Numbered from the stretch's first letter, positions 1 to 8,148 are shown. The stretch: 14,277 nucleotides of DNA from JBMTVN01 sp046047235 (GCA_046047235.1 JBJOII010000113.1:1-14277), one strand, 5' to 3'. Notes: a model not told the origin generated them from the sequence alone. Program-made: numbers and translations.

Positions 1-99
1 CCTCCGCGCTTCCCGCTTTGCCCTCTGCGCTATGCCCTCAGCGCTTCGCTCAGCAGACAGAAGAGAGGAGAGTGGAGAGAGGACACGCCGTCGATCTCA
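1..99. repeat. 99-bp terminal direct repeat, left copy
   Basis: These 99 bases are identical to the last 99 of the window (14179-14277). The left part (5-46) is six degenerate 7-nt units of the form NSCSCTN. The right part (62-82) is three purine units, agagagg / agagtgg / agagagg, again 7 nt each. An exact repeat at both contig ends is what a de Bruijn assembler leaves when a path closes on itself with an overlap equal to k. The first 35 bases recur at 399-433, so the element is dispersed and the closure may be false. Confidence 0.95.
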
Positions 100-147
100 C
101 TTCGTCAGCCGGACGCCGAAATCTGCGCTCTGCGCTACCGCGCCCTC

Positions 148-177
148 GAAATCGAAATCGGGATCGCTATCGGTATC
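148..177 (+). repeat. Hexamer tandem array GNNATC, copy 1
   Basis: Five consecutive 6-nt units: gaaatc, gaaatc, gggatc, gctatc, ggtatc, with a degenerate sixth (gagaac). The same unit set recurs at 2670-2699 and, in shortened form, at 11056-11067. Two heptamers (124-137) lie just upstream. Confidence 0.8.
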
Positions 178-350
178 GAGAACCGAATTTCGCGGCAGAC
201 GCTAGCCAGTGTGCGGCCAAACTCCTCCCTCCCTGCAACCACATGAATAAACCCATCCCTACACCCAGCCCGGCCATTCATGTGAGGCTGTGTTCATGCG
301 GTTATCCTTCGGGACCACATTCATGCTCCCCCTCCACCACCCCCAGCCCT

Positions 351-376
351 TCCGCCTTCGCCAAGGCTATGGCGGA
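351..376. repeat. Dispersed palindromic element (two alternative stems)
   Basis: An outer stem TCCGCC (351-356) / GGCGGA (371-376) overlaps an inner stem GCCTT (354-358) / AAGGC (363-367) around loop CGCC, so two alternative folds are possible. Its translations, AFAKAMADR in one frame and RLRQGYGGQ in another, are familiar spurious peptides in metagenome annotations from several uncultured phyla. That suggests a widespread intergenic element; this last point is from memory and unchecked. Confidence 0.55.
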
Positions 377-381
377 CAGGC

Positions 382-451
382 AGCCCTCAGCCCTCAGCCC
401 TCCGCGCTTCCCGCTTTGCCCTCTGCGCTATGCGCTATGCGCTCAGCGCTC
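382..451 (+). repeat. Degenerate heptamer (7-nt) tandem array
   Basis: Ten contiguous 7-nt units in perfect phase: agccctc three times, then cgcgctt, cccgctt, tgccctc, tgcgcta, tgcgcta, tgcgctc, agcgctc. The consensus is NSCSCTN. Units differ while the 7-nt register is kept throughout. The array runs into the 3' end of the S9 peptidase gene and supplies its stop codon (443-445) and last codons. Confidence 0.85.
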
Positions 452-2470
452 CAACACCAGACTCGACCCCTCAAAATCATCCCCCACCGGCTCAACCCGA
501 CCACCCAAATGCGCACCCAAAAACTCATCCGTCACCGCGTTAAACGATAACCGGTTCTCCGGCCGCGCAAACCCGTGCCCCTCATCCGGATACAACACAT
601 AGGTCACCGGAATCGACTTCGCCCGCATCGCTTCCACAATCTGATCCGCCTCACTCTGCTTCACCCGCGGATCATTCGCCCCCTGACCAATCAACAACGG
701 CTTGCTGATCCGCTCCACAAAGGTAATCGGCGACCGCGAAGCCAAAAACTCCCGGCCCTCCTCCGTCCGATGATCCCCCACCCTCGTCGTGAACACCTTC
801 ATCATCGGCGCCCAATACGGCGGAATGGTCTCCAACAAAGTCTGAATGTTCGACGGCCCAACAATGTCCACCCCGCAGGCAAACACATCCGGAGTGAAGG
901 TCAACCCCACCAACGTCGCATACCCGCCATAACTCCCGCCCATGATCGCAATCCTGTCCCGCGCAGCCACACCCTCCCTCACCGCCCACTCCACGCTGTC
1001 CAGCAAATCGTCATGCATCTTCCCCGCCCACTCCAAATTGCCCGCGTTAATGAATGACTTACCGAATCCCGTCGACCCACGGTAGTTCACACTCAACACC
1101 GCATAACCCCGGTTCGCCAACCATTGATGGTACGAATGATAACCCCACGAATCCCGCGCCCACGGGCCCCCATGCACAAATAACACCATCGGTAACGGCG
1201 CAGCCGGACGCCCATCGCCATCCTCATCCATCCACCGCGGCAAACTCAAATAACTCACCAAATCCAAACCATCGCGCGCCGGTATCACCACCGGATGCAT
1301 CCGGGCCAGCTTCGCCGATTCCAACGCCTCCCGGTTCGTGAACAAAAACCGCGCCTCCTTCTGGTCCCGATCATACAGGTAATACCGCACCGGCCCGTTA
1401 TCCATCACATACAACACCGCCCATACCCGGTCATCCAGTGAACGACTCACCACCTCCATGTCCCCATCCGCTACCCCCTCCAAATACGCCAAATCCCCCT
1501 TCACGGAATCATCCAAAATCGTCCACTCCACCCGTAAATAATCCGCAGATGCCGCCTCAATCGTCTTCTCCGTCGGATGCACCATCAACCCGCTCAAATC
1601 CGCCTTCGCATGCGCAAACAAAACCCGCCGCTCCCCCGTCCCCAATTCCGTCGCCGTCAACGCCGCCGTGTCCCGACCTCGACTGTCCAGCATGTAAAGG
1701 GTCGTCCCCGCCTTGTCGAAACCGATCGGCGATGTCGTCAACATGTCCTCCATCGGAATCCGGTCAAACGAATCCCAACCACCCGTCCCATCCGGCACCA
1801 GCATCTCCGATCCCCCATCCTCAGTCATCGCCATCGCAAACCGCACCCGATAATCATCATCCGTCTGAAACCCGATAAACTGGTCGTTCTGCTGCACCAT
1901 CACCATCTCACCCGTCAAAATGTTCAGCCGATGCAAATCATGGAACTGCGGATTGCGATGGTTCAACCCAACCAGAATCTCATCCCGAAACTTGTGACTC
2001 ACCTGCTGCACCTGCACCTGCGGACGTAACTGCTTCCCGTCCGGCCCCTTCAAGGGCTCGCCATCCGGCCCCGGGATCGACTCAAACGGAGTCAGATTCC
2101 GATCCTCCGCCGAGGCCACATTCACCACATGCAACTGCCAGTTCTCGTCCCCACCCAAATCCTGCAGATAAATAATGTGCTCACTCGTATACGCCCAAAA
2201 ATACGTCCGAATCCCCCGTAACTTGTCCGCCGTCACCGGCCGCGCACTACCCGGATCCTCCACCGAACCCACCCATACATTCATCACCCCATCCCGCGGC
2301 GCCAAATACGCCACCTGCTTCCCGTCCGGACTCACCGTCAAGGACGACTTGTCCGGATTCCCGAACAATAACTGCCGGCTAATCAACGGATCCGGTGCAA
2401 CAGAACGCGATGTCGCACAACCCCCAACAAACACAGACGTAGCCAAAATCATCGGTAAAACAATTCTCAT
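443..2470 (-). CDS. S9 family prolyl oligopeptidase-type serine peptidase, predicted lipoprotein
   Basis: A 675-residue secreted peptidase that should hydrolyse peptides in the periplasm or at the outer membrane. The start at 2470 gives a lipoprotein signal peptide, MRIVLPMILATSVF then lipobox VGGC with Cys18, and has GGAGG nine bases upstream; the reading frame extends 20 codons further without a signal. Residues ~40-390 look like the WD40/beta-propeller part (SPDGKQVAYL near the front). Residues ~400-655 form the alpha/beta-hydrolase domain, with nucleophile Ser513 in GGSYGG, Asp600 in GANDPRV and His632 in DEGHGF, so the catalytic triad is complete. HGGPW (near 433) and VNYRGSTGFG fit the oxyanion region of DPP4/acylaminoacyl-peptidase-like S9 enzymes. 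The C-terminus (GGRVEPVGDDFEGSS) is that of a full-length member. Codons are G/T-rich, unlike the + strand genes. The stop lies inside a heptamer array. Exact substrate is unknown. Confidence 0.93.
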   Translation of the reverse strand: MRIVLPMILATSVFVGGCATSRSVAPDPLISRQLLFGNPDKSSLTVSPDGKQVAYLAPRDGVMNVWVGSVEDPGSARPVTADKLRGIRTYFWAYTSEHIIYLQDLGGDENWQLHVVNVASAEDRNLTPFESIPGPDGEPLKGPDGKQLRPQVQVQQVSHKFRDEILVGLNHRNPQFHDLHRLNILTGEMVMVQQNDQFIGFQTDDDYRVRFAMAMTEDGGSEMLVPDGTGGWDSFDRIPMEDMLTTSPIGFDKAGTTLYMLDSRGRDTAALTATELGTGERRVLFAHAKADLSGLMVHPTEKTIEAASADYLRVEWTILDDSVKGDLAYLEGVADGDMEVVSRSLDDRVWAVLYVMDNGPVRYYLYDRDQKEARFLFTNREALESAKLARMHPVVIPARDGLDLVSYLSLPRWMDEDGDGRPAAPLPMVLFVHGGPWARDSWGYHSYHQWLANRGYAVLSVNYRGSTGFGKSFINAGNLEWAGKMHDDLLDSVEWAVREGVAARDRIAIMGGSYGGYATLVGLTFTPDVFACGVDIVGPSNIQTLLETIPPYWAPMMKVFTTRVGDHRTEEGREFLASRSPITFVERISKPLLIGQGANDPRVKQSEADQIVEAMRAKSIPVTYVLYPDEGHGFARPENRLSFNAVTDEFLGAHLGGRVEPVGDDFEGSSLVLER

Positions 2471-2479
2471 GGGTCCCTT

Positions 2480-2484
2480 CCTCC
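2480..2484 (-). promoter_or_regulatory. Shine-Dalgarno site GGAGG for the S9 peptidase
   Basis: On the minus strand GGAGG is followed after nine bases by the ATG at 2470. This site, with the signal peptide that begins there, decides the start against the upstream in-frame ATGs at 2530 and 2506. Confidence 0.6.
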
Positions 2485-2530
2485 AGCCACCATAAATCCC
2501 CACCATCGGCAGCCAGGATAATGCCCGCAA

Positions 2531-2558
2531 ACTATCCCCCCATACCCCAACAAGTCAA
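2531..2558 (-). promoter_or_regulatory. Candidate sigma70-type promoter for the S9 peptidase
   Basis: On the minus strand TTGACT (2553-2558; 5 of 6 to TTGACA) is separated by 16 bases from GATAGT (2531-2536; 4 of 6 to TATAAT). It would give a leader of roughly 50 nt to the start at 2470. This is prediction by consensus only. Confidence 0.4.
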
Positions 2559-2669
2559 CCCACCCCCAGTGTTCCATAGCTTCCGTGTCTCGGAGTTCTC
2601 CTCCTTCATCCCTGCACCCCCCAGGCAGGACTGCGGCGAACAAGCAGCCCCCAGCACCCCTCTCCCTGC

Positions 2670-2742
2670 GAAATCGCTATCGAAATCGGTATCGGTATCG
2701 AAACGCGCCCGGCGCGAGCAACCACAAGAGCGTAGAGAAAAG
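2670..2742 (+). repeat. Composite repeat: hexamer array + CGCGCC palindrome + conserved tail
   Basis: Hexamers gaaatc, gctatc, gaaatc, ggtatc, ggtatc (2670-2699) are followed by the palindrome CGCGCC-c-GGCGCG (2704-2716) and a tail containing aagagcgtagaga. The same order, hexamers then CGCGCC-tgc-GGCGCG then agaagagcgtagaga, is found at 11056-11112, so the three parts travel as one unit. Confidence 0.75.
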
Positions 2743-2808
2743 ACTGTCCGCGCGCAGCGTCTCCCCCCCAGCTCCCAGCTCCCGTGCCCCGCACGCGGCA
2801 CCACCCTC

Positions 2809-2864
2809 AGCCCTCAGCCCTCAGCCCTCAGCCCTCTGCGCTTCCCGCTTCCCGCTTCCCGCCC
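2809..2864 (+). repeat. Heptamer tandem array upstream of the helicase
   Basis: Units in phase: agccctc four times (2809-2836), tgcgctt, cccgctt, cccgctt, cccgccc. It ends 24 bases before the helicase ATG. In-frame extension of the helicase through it would only encode SALSPQPSAL-type repeat peptide, so the start was placed after it. Confidence 0.85.
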
Positions 2865-2888
2865 TACACTCCCCACACCATCCGCACC

Positions 2889-5800
2889 ATGGCAACCGGG
2901 GACACAAATCACCATCACCACTCGACCCATCCGCCGAGCCCAACCCCACCCAACACGCTCCTCCTCGACCTCGAAGTCCACCCCCACGGCAAAGTCCTCA
3001 AACTCGGCGCAATCCTCAACGACCGCTCCTTCTCCTCCGCCGGCCAACTCGCCTCCACCGACCTCCTCACCGCCCTCGCCAACCTCATCCCCAACGCCTC
3101 CGCCGTCCTCGGCCATAACCTCGCCGACCATGACCTCCCCACCATCCGGCAAGCCCACCCCAACCACCCCGTCCTCAAACTCCCCATCATCGATACGCTC
3201 ATCCTCTCCCCCATCGCCTTCCCCGAAAATCCCTACCACCGCCTCGTCAAGGACTACAAACTGCTCAGCGAAAGCGTCAATGACCCCCTTGCCGATGCCG
3301 CCCTCGCCGGCAAACTCTTCGAAGACGAACTCCGCTCCCTCTCCGGCCTCGCCCAAACCGAACCCGACCTCCTCACCCTGCTGCACTTCCTCCTCGCTAC
3401 CCCGGAAAACCCCACGGATACCCTCGCCCAAGGAATGCACCTCGTGTTCACCCACCTCGGCAGCCAAATCCCCCAACCCCAACACGCCCTCCACCTCGCC
3501 AACCAACTCGCCCCACGCTGGGCCTGCGCCAGCTTCACCCTCCAACCCCAACACACCCAAACCCGCTCCCAACGCCACGCCCTCGCCTACGCCCTCACCT
3601 GGCTCCGCGTCGCCGGCTCCAACTCCGTCCTCCCACCCTGGATCCGCCTCCGCCACCCCACCACCGTCCAAATCCTCAAACACCTCCGCGAAATCCCCTG
3701 CCAACTCCCCTCCTGCTCCTATTGCCAACAAACCCATAACCCCCACCAACAACTCAAAACTTTCTTCGGCTTCAATCACTTCCGCCCCACCCCCTCCACC
3801 CCCACCGGAGCCAGCCTCCAACAGGAAATCGTCGAAGCCGGCATGCGCGAAGAATCCCTCCTCGCTATCCTCCCCACCGGCGGCGGCAAATCCCTCTGCT
3901 ACCAACTCCCCGCACTCACCCGCAACTACCGACGCGGAACCCTCACCATCGTCATCTCCCCACTCCAAGCCCTCATGAAAGACCAGGTCGACGGCCTCGT
4001 CCGCCGCACCGGAACCCCCTTCGCCGCCGCCCTCTACGGACTCCTCACCACCCCCGAACGCGCCGATGTCCTCCGCCGCGTCCGCACCGGCGATATCGCC
4101 ATCCTCTATATCTCCCCGGAACAACTCCGCAACCGCTCCCTCAAGGATGCCATCGCCCAACGCGAAATCGGTTGCTGGGTCTTCGACGAAGCCCACTGCC
4201 TCTCCAAATGGGGACACGACTTCCGCACCGATTACCTCTACGCCGGACGCTTCATCCGCGAATTCGCCCAGTCCCAAAATACCCCTATACCCCCCATCGC
4301 CTGCTTCACCGCCACCGCTAAACGCGACGTCCGCGACGAAATTATCGCCTACTTCAAAACCGAAACCGCACGCGACCTCCAACTCTTCGAAGGTGGCGTC
4401 GAACGCACTAACCTCCGCTTCGAAGTCCAGGCCATCTCGGGCCCGGGAAAAATGGAACGCACCCACCTCCTCCTCTCCGAACGCCTCACCCCCAACCAGC
4501 CCGGCTGCGCCATCGTCTTCCGCTCCACCCGCAAAGATACAGAACTCACCGCCGATTACCTCCGCTCCAAAGGCTGGATCACCGCCCACTTCCACGCCGG
4601 CCTCACACCCCCCAAAAAAAAGGAAACCCAGGACAGCTTCCTCAACGGCCATACCCAAGTCATCTGTGCCACCAATGCCTTCGGTATGGGAATCGATAAA
4701 GACGACGTCCGCCTCGTCATCCATGCCGATACCCCGGGCTCCCTCGAAAATTATCTCCAGGAAGCCGGACGCGCCGGACGCGACGGCCAATCCGCCGACT
4801 GTATCCTCCTCTTCGATGACGAAGACTGCGAACAACAGTTCCGCATGGAGGCCTTCTCCGAACTCAGCCGACGCGATATCGCCCAAATCCTCCGCACCCT
4901 CCGACGCTCAGTCAAACCCGGCCGCAATGAACTCGTCATCACCTCAGGCGAAATCCTCCGCGACGAAGAAATCGAAACCGATATCGACCTCATGGACCGT
5001 ATGGCCGATACGAAAGTCCGCACCGCCATCTCCTGGCTCGAACGCGCCGGATTCGTCTCCCGTGAAGAAAATGTCACCAGCGTCTTCCAAGCCCGTCTCC
5101 TCGTCCAAAACCTCACGGATGCCCACAACCGCATCGCCCAACTCCAACTCTCCCAAACCGAAAAACAACTCTGGATCGCCATCATCCAAACCATCATCAA
5201 TACCAAACCCACCGACCCGCTCACAGTCGACCAACTCGCCCTCCTCCCCGAACTCCTCGACTACGCCAAGGGAAACCCCTCCGCCCTCGCAAACCCCGAT
5301 TACGTCAGCGCAAAAATCCTCCGCATCCTCGCCAATATGGCCGAAGCCGGCCTCCTCAAACGTGACCTCCTCCTCAATGCCTTCGTCAGTACCACCCACC
5401 ACAACACTTCCCTCGACCGACTCAACCTCACCCTCACCCTCGACCGCCAACTCGTCGATACCCTCAGCACCGCAGAACCCGACCCCGAAAATTGGGTGCC
5501 CCTCTCCCTCCCCAGACTCAATCAGGCCCTCCTGAACCTCAACCTCCCCTCCACACCCGATACCATCCGCTCCCTCCTCAAAAGCCTCCAGGAAGACGGA
5601 CGCAACCACGCCAACTCCCAAGGCTGCCTCGATATCCGTCACCTCAATAACCAGGCCTACCGCGTCCGCCTCCATACCTCCTGGACCACGATCTCCGAGC
5701 TCGCCGAACGCCGACGCCAGGTCGCCACCATCATCACCCATACCCTCCTCAATAAAATCCCCCCCAAATCCCCGCCGCGTAAAGACACCCTCGTCGACTT

Positions 5801-8114
5801 CACGTTCGAAGAACTCCTCCTCGCCATCGAAAAAGACGAAAACCTCCGCATCGAACTCCGCGACCCCTCCGCCGCCATCGAACGCGCCCTCATGTTCCTC
5901 CATGAACAACGCATCATCACTCTCCAGCAAGGCCTCGCCGTCTTCCGCTCCGCCATGACCATCCGCCTCCAACCCAACGCCAAAGGCGCACGCTACCAGG
6001 CCAGCCACTACCAACCCCTCCAACACCACTACGAAGAACGCATCCTCCAAGTCCACGTCATGGGCGAATACGCCCGACAAGCCCTCCAGCAAATGTCCCA
6101 GGCCCTCGACCTCGTCCTCGCTTACTTCTCCCTCCAAAAAGAAGAATTCACCCAACGCTACCTCAAACAAAAACTCTCCCTCCTCCAACACGCCACCACC
6201 GCCACATCCTTCGAATCCATCGTCACCAGCCTCCAAAACCCACACCAAATCCAAATCGTCACCGCCCCCACCAACAAAAACCTCCTCGTCCTCGCCGGCC
6301 CCGGCTCCGGTAAAACCCGCACGGTCGTCCACCGCTGCGCCTACCTCCTCCGCGTCCAACGCACCCCCCCACGCTCCATCCTCGTCTGCTGCTTCAACCG
6401 CTCCGCCGCTACCGAACTCCGTAAACGCCTCACCCAACTCGTCGGTAACGACGCCCGCCACGTCACCATCCTCACCTACCACGGCCTCGCCCTCCGCCTC
6501 CTCGGCAAATCCCTCACCCCCACCCCAAACTCCACCACCGAACCCAACCTCAACCAGCTCATCCCCGAAGCCACCGCCCTCCTCCGCGGACAATCCAGCA
6601 CCCCAGGCACCGAACCCGATGAACTCCGCGACCGCCTCCTCGCCGGATTCCAGTTCATCCTCGTCGACGAATACCAGGATATCGACCACGACCAATACGA
6701 ACTCATCAGCGCCATCGCCGGCCGCACCCTCGAAGACCCCGAACTCAAACTCTCCATCCTCGCCGTCGGCGATGATGACCAAAATATCTACTCCTTCCGC
6801 GGCACCAACGTGGAGTTCATCCGACGCTTCCAACAAGACTACCAGGCCGACCTCCATTACCTCGTCGAAAACTACCGCTCCACCACCCACATCATCGAAG
6901 CCTCCAACCAACTCATCGCCCTCAACACGGACCGCATGAAATCCCACCAGCCCGTCCGTATCAATGAGCAACGCGCCCTCCTCCCCGCCGGCGGCGAATT
7001 CAGCCGCACCGACCCCCTCACCCGCGGCCGCGTCCAAATTATCCAGGTCCAGCACGACAACCTCCTCCCTCACGCCGTCATCCACGAAATCCTCCGCCTC
7101 CAAAAACTCGGCACCTCCCCCCTCTCCAAAATAGCCGTCCTCAGCGCACACCACCGCGACCTCGCACGCATCCGCTACGCCACCGAACAAACCAACCTCC
7201 CCATCCGCTGGTCCCCCGCCCGTAAAGACATGCCCCCACTCCACCAAATCCGCGAAATCCATTGCCTCCTCCACGAACTCCAACAAGACCGCTCCCGCTT
7301 CCTCAAAGCCTCCCAACTCCACCCCACGCTCTTCCGACTCTTCGCCGGCTTCCCCCCAAGCCCCTGGTCCTCCTACACCCACCAACTCGTCGATGCCTGG
7401 CAAATCGAATCCTCCAACGCCGAACTCCCCGCCCAAAACGCCGTCGACTTCATCTACGAAAATTGCGCCGATGACCGACGCGACTTCGCCTACGGCGACG
7501 GTATCCTCCTCAGCACTATCCACGCCGCTAAAGGTACCGAACATGACCACGTCCTCGTCGTCGGCTCCTGGCCTGCCCCCAGCTCCACCCCCGACCTCGA
7601 AGCCTCCCGCCGCCTCCTCTACGTCGGTATGACCCGCGCCCGCCAATCCCTCACCATCTTCCACCAAACCCATATCCCCAACTCCATCCCTCAATCCCTC
7701 TCCAGCCCCTCCTTCCTCACCAGCAGCCACCACACACCCAACCCACCACACACCCCTCACCCCGCCCCCTCCTATAACCTCATCACACTCGAAGACCTCC
7801 ACCTCAGCTACCCCGCCCTCTTCCAACCCCAACACCCCATCCATAAACACCTCTCCCGCCTCAGCACCGGTGACCCCCTCTTCCTCCACCCACTCAAAAA
7901 TAAACGCCTCGCCCTCTGGACCCAATCCAACCACCCCATCGCCCTCCTCTCCCAAAAAGGCCACGCCAAATGGTCCCCCCTCCTCCCCCAAATCCAATCC
8001 ATCCGCGTCATCGCCATGCTCCACCGCCACCAATCCCAGTCCGAACCCGAATTCCAAAAACAATGCAAAACCCCATCGTGGGAACTCCCCCTCGCCGAAA
8101 CCCTCCTCTCCTAG
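2889..8114 (+). CDS. Giant exonuclease-like / RecQ-type / UvrD-type helicase fusion
   Basis: A 1741-residue predicted DNA-processing enzyme. Start ATG 2889 lies just after a repeat array; no Shine-Dalgarno site is evident. Residues ~22-150 resemble a DEDD 3'-5' exonuclease: D27-L-E29, GHNLADHDLP (N77, D82), NDPLADA (D132/D136). C271-x4-C276-x2-C279-x3-H283 could bind zinc. RecQ-type SF2 domain: PTGGGKS (K334), VFDEAHCLSKWGHDF (D433), FTATA, FHAGL, ATNAFGMGID, QEAGRAGRDG (R628, R631). Residues ~650-1110 are helical and unassigned, without the usual RecQ four-Cys zinc site. A complete SF1 UvrD/Rep domain follows: GPGSGKT (K1142), VDEYQD (D1260, E1261), GDDDQNIYSFRG, ENYRST, STIHAAKG, YVGMTRAR (R1583, R1585). 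After a His/Pro/Asn-rich linker (~1600-1630) comes a ~110-residue unassigned C-terminal domain. All helicase motifs look intact. I recall similar large 'RecQ family' proteins in other bacteria, but know of no characterised one. Likely role is DNA repair, recombination or defence; which one is inference. Confidence 0.92.
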   Translation: MATGDTNHHHHSTHPPSPTPPNTLLLDLEVHPHGKVLKLGAILNDRSFSSAGQLASTDLLTALANLIPNASAVLGHNLADHDLPTIRQAHPNHPVLKLPIIDTLILSPIAFPENPYHRLVKDYKLLSESVNDPLADAALAGKLFEDELRSLSGLAQTEPDLLTLLHFLLATPENPTDTLAQGMHLVFTHLGSQIPQPQHALHLANQLAPRWACASFTLQPQHTQTRSQRHALAYALTWLRVAGSNSVLPPWIRLRHPTTVQILKHLREIPCQLPSCSYCQQTHNPHQQLKTFFGFNHFRPTPSTPTGASLQQEIVEAGMREESLLAILPTGGGKSLCYQLPALTRNYRRGTLTIVISPLQALMKDQVDGLVRRTGTPFAAALYGLLTTPERADVLRRVRTGDIAILYISPEQLRNRSLKDAIAQREIGCWVFDEAHCLSKWGHDFRTDYLYAGRFIREFAQSQNTPIPPIACFTATAKRDVRDEIIAYFKTETARDLQLFEGGVERTNLRFEVQAISGPGKMERTHLLLSERLTPNQPGCAIVFRSTRKDTELTADYLRSKGWITAHFHAGLTPPKKKETQDSFLNGHTQVICATNAFGMGIDKDDVRLVIHADTPGSLENYLQEAGRAGRDGQSADCILLFDDEDCEQQFRMEAFSELSRRDIAQILRTLRRSVKPGRNELVITSGEILRDEEIETDIDLMDRMADTKVRTAISWLERAGFVSREENVTSVFQARLLVQNLTDAHNRIAQLQLSQTEKQLWIAIIQTIINTKPTDPLTVDQLALLPELLDYAKGNPSALANPDYVSAKILRILANMAEAGLLKRDLLLNAFVSTTHHNTSLDRLNLTLTLDRQLVDTLSTAEPDPENWVPLSLPRLNQALLNLNLPSTPDTIRSLLKSLQEDGRNHANSQGCLDIRHLNNQAYRVRLHTSWTTISELAERRRQVATIITHTLLNKIPPKSPPRKDTLVDFTFEELLLAIEKDENLRIELRDPSAAIERALMFLHEQRIITLQQGLAVFRSAMTIRLQPNAKGARYQASHYQPLQHHYEERILQVHVMGEYARQALQQMSQALDLVLAYFSLQKEEFTQRYLKQKLSLLQHATTATSFESIVTSLQNPHQIQIVTAPTNKNLLVLAGPGSGKTRTVVHRCAYLLRVQRTPPRSILVCCFNRSAATELRKRLTQLVGNDARHVTILTYHGLALRLLGKSLTPTPNSTTEPNLNQLIPEATALLRGQSSTPGTEPDELRDRLLAGFQFILVDEYQDIDHDQYELISAIAGRTLEDPELKLSILAVGDDDQNIYSFRGTNVEFIRRFQQDYQADLHYLVENYRSTTHIIEASNQLIALNTDRMKSHQPVRINEQRALLPAGGEFSRTDPLTRGRVQIIQVQHDNLLPHAVIHEILRLQKLGTSPLSKIAVLSAHHRDLARIRYATEQTNLPIRWSPARKDMPPLHQIREIHCLLHELQQDRSRFLKASQLHPTLFRLFAGFPPSPWSSYTHQLVDAWQIESSNAELPAQNAVDFIYENCADDRRDFAYGDGILLSTIHAAKGTEHDHVLVVGSWPAPSSTPDLEASRRLLYVGMTRARQSLTIFHQTHIPNSIPQSLSSPSFLTSSHHTPNPPHTPHPAPSYNLITLEDLHLSYPALFQPQHPIHKHLSRLSTGDPLFLHPLKNKRLALWTQSNHPIALLSQKGHAKWSPLLPQIQSIRVIAMLHRHQSQSEPEFQKQCKTPSWELPLAETLLS

Positions 8115-8148
8115 CCCATACCCAAAAGCCAAAGCACAGCTAAGTACA

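Larger units (their letters stand above)
1..442. other. Gene-free repeat region downstream of the S9 peptidase
   Basis: I see no credible gene here. ORFs that cross it translate to low-complexity peptides rich in SALSPQP-like words, as expected of heptamer DNA repeats. In order it holds the terminal repeat (1-99), two heptamers (124-137), a hexamer array (148-177), an inverted repeat catgaat/attcatg (242-248 and 276-282), a palindromic element (351-376) and a long heptamer array (382-451). It is less C-skewed than the coding regions. Confidence 0.75.
2471..2888. other. Divergent spacer between S9 peptidase and helicase
   Basis: A 418-bp gene-free spacer between divergently transcribed genes. 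The left half (2471-2600) holds the peptidase's ribosome-binding site and a candidate promoter. The right half is repeat DNA: hexamer array plus palindrome (2670-2716), an agagcgtagaga word shared with 11093-11104, and a heptamer array (2809-2864). No convincing forward promoter or Shine-Dalgarno site for the helicase is visible. Confidence 0.7.

Noticed and set aside
382..451. Possible CRISPR array from regularly repeated words
   Set aside because: Units are 7 nt and adjacent with no spacers; there is no cas gene. It is a short tandem array.
18..602. ORFs in the left repeat region (18-602 and 290-550)
   Set aside because: Repeat-encoded peptides overlapping the 3' end of the S9 gene on the other strand; no start signal and no domain.
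2784..2888. In-frame N-terminal extension of the helicase by 35 codons
   Set aside because: The extension is translated heptamer repeat (SALSPQPSAL...) and not protein-like. ATG 2889 gives a start close to the exonuclease-like domain.
2521..3978. 485-codon + strand ORF overlapping the helicase
   Set aside because: Pro/Ser/Thr/Ala low-complexity translation in another frame of the helicase gene, plus repeat DNA; no recognisable domain.
2814..4886. 690-codon antisense ORF over the helicase start (and the 1082-codon antisense ORF at 4944-8192)
   Set aside because: Glu/Gly/Val-rich translation with no domain pattern. It is the shadow of a C-ending codon bias on the + strand, and the sense frame has intact helicase motifs throughout.
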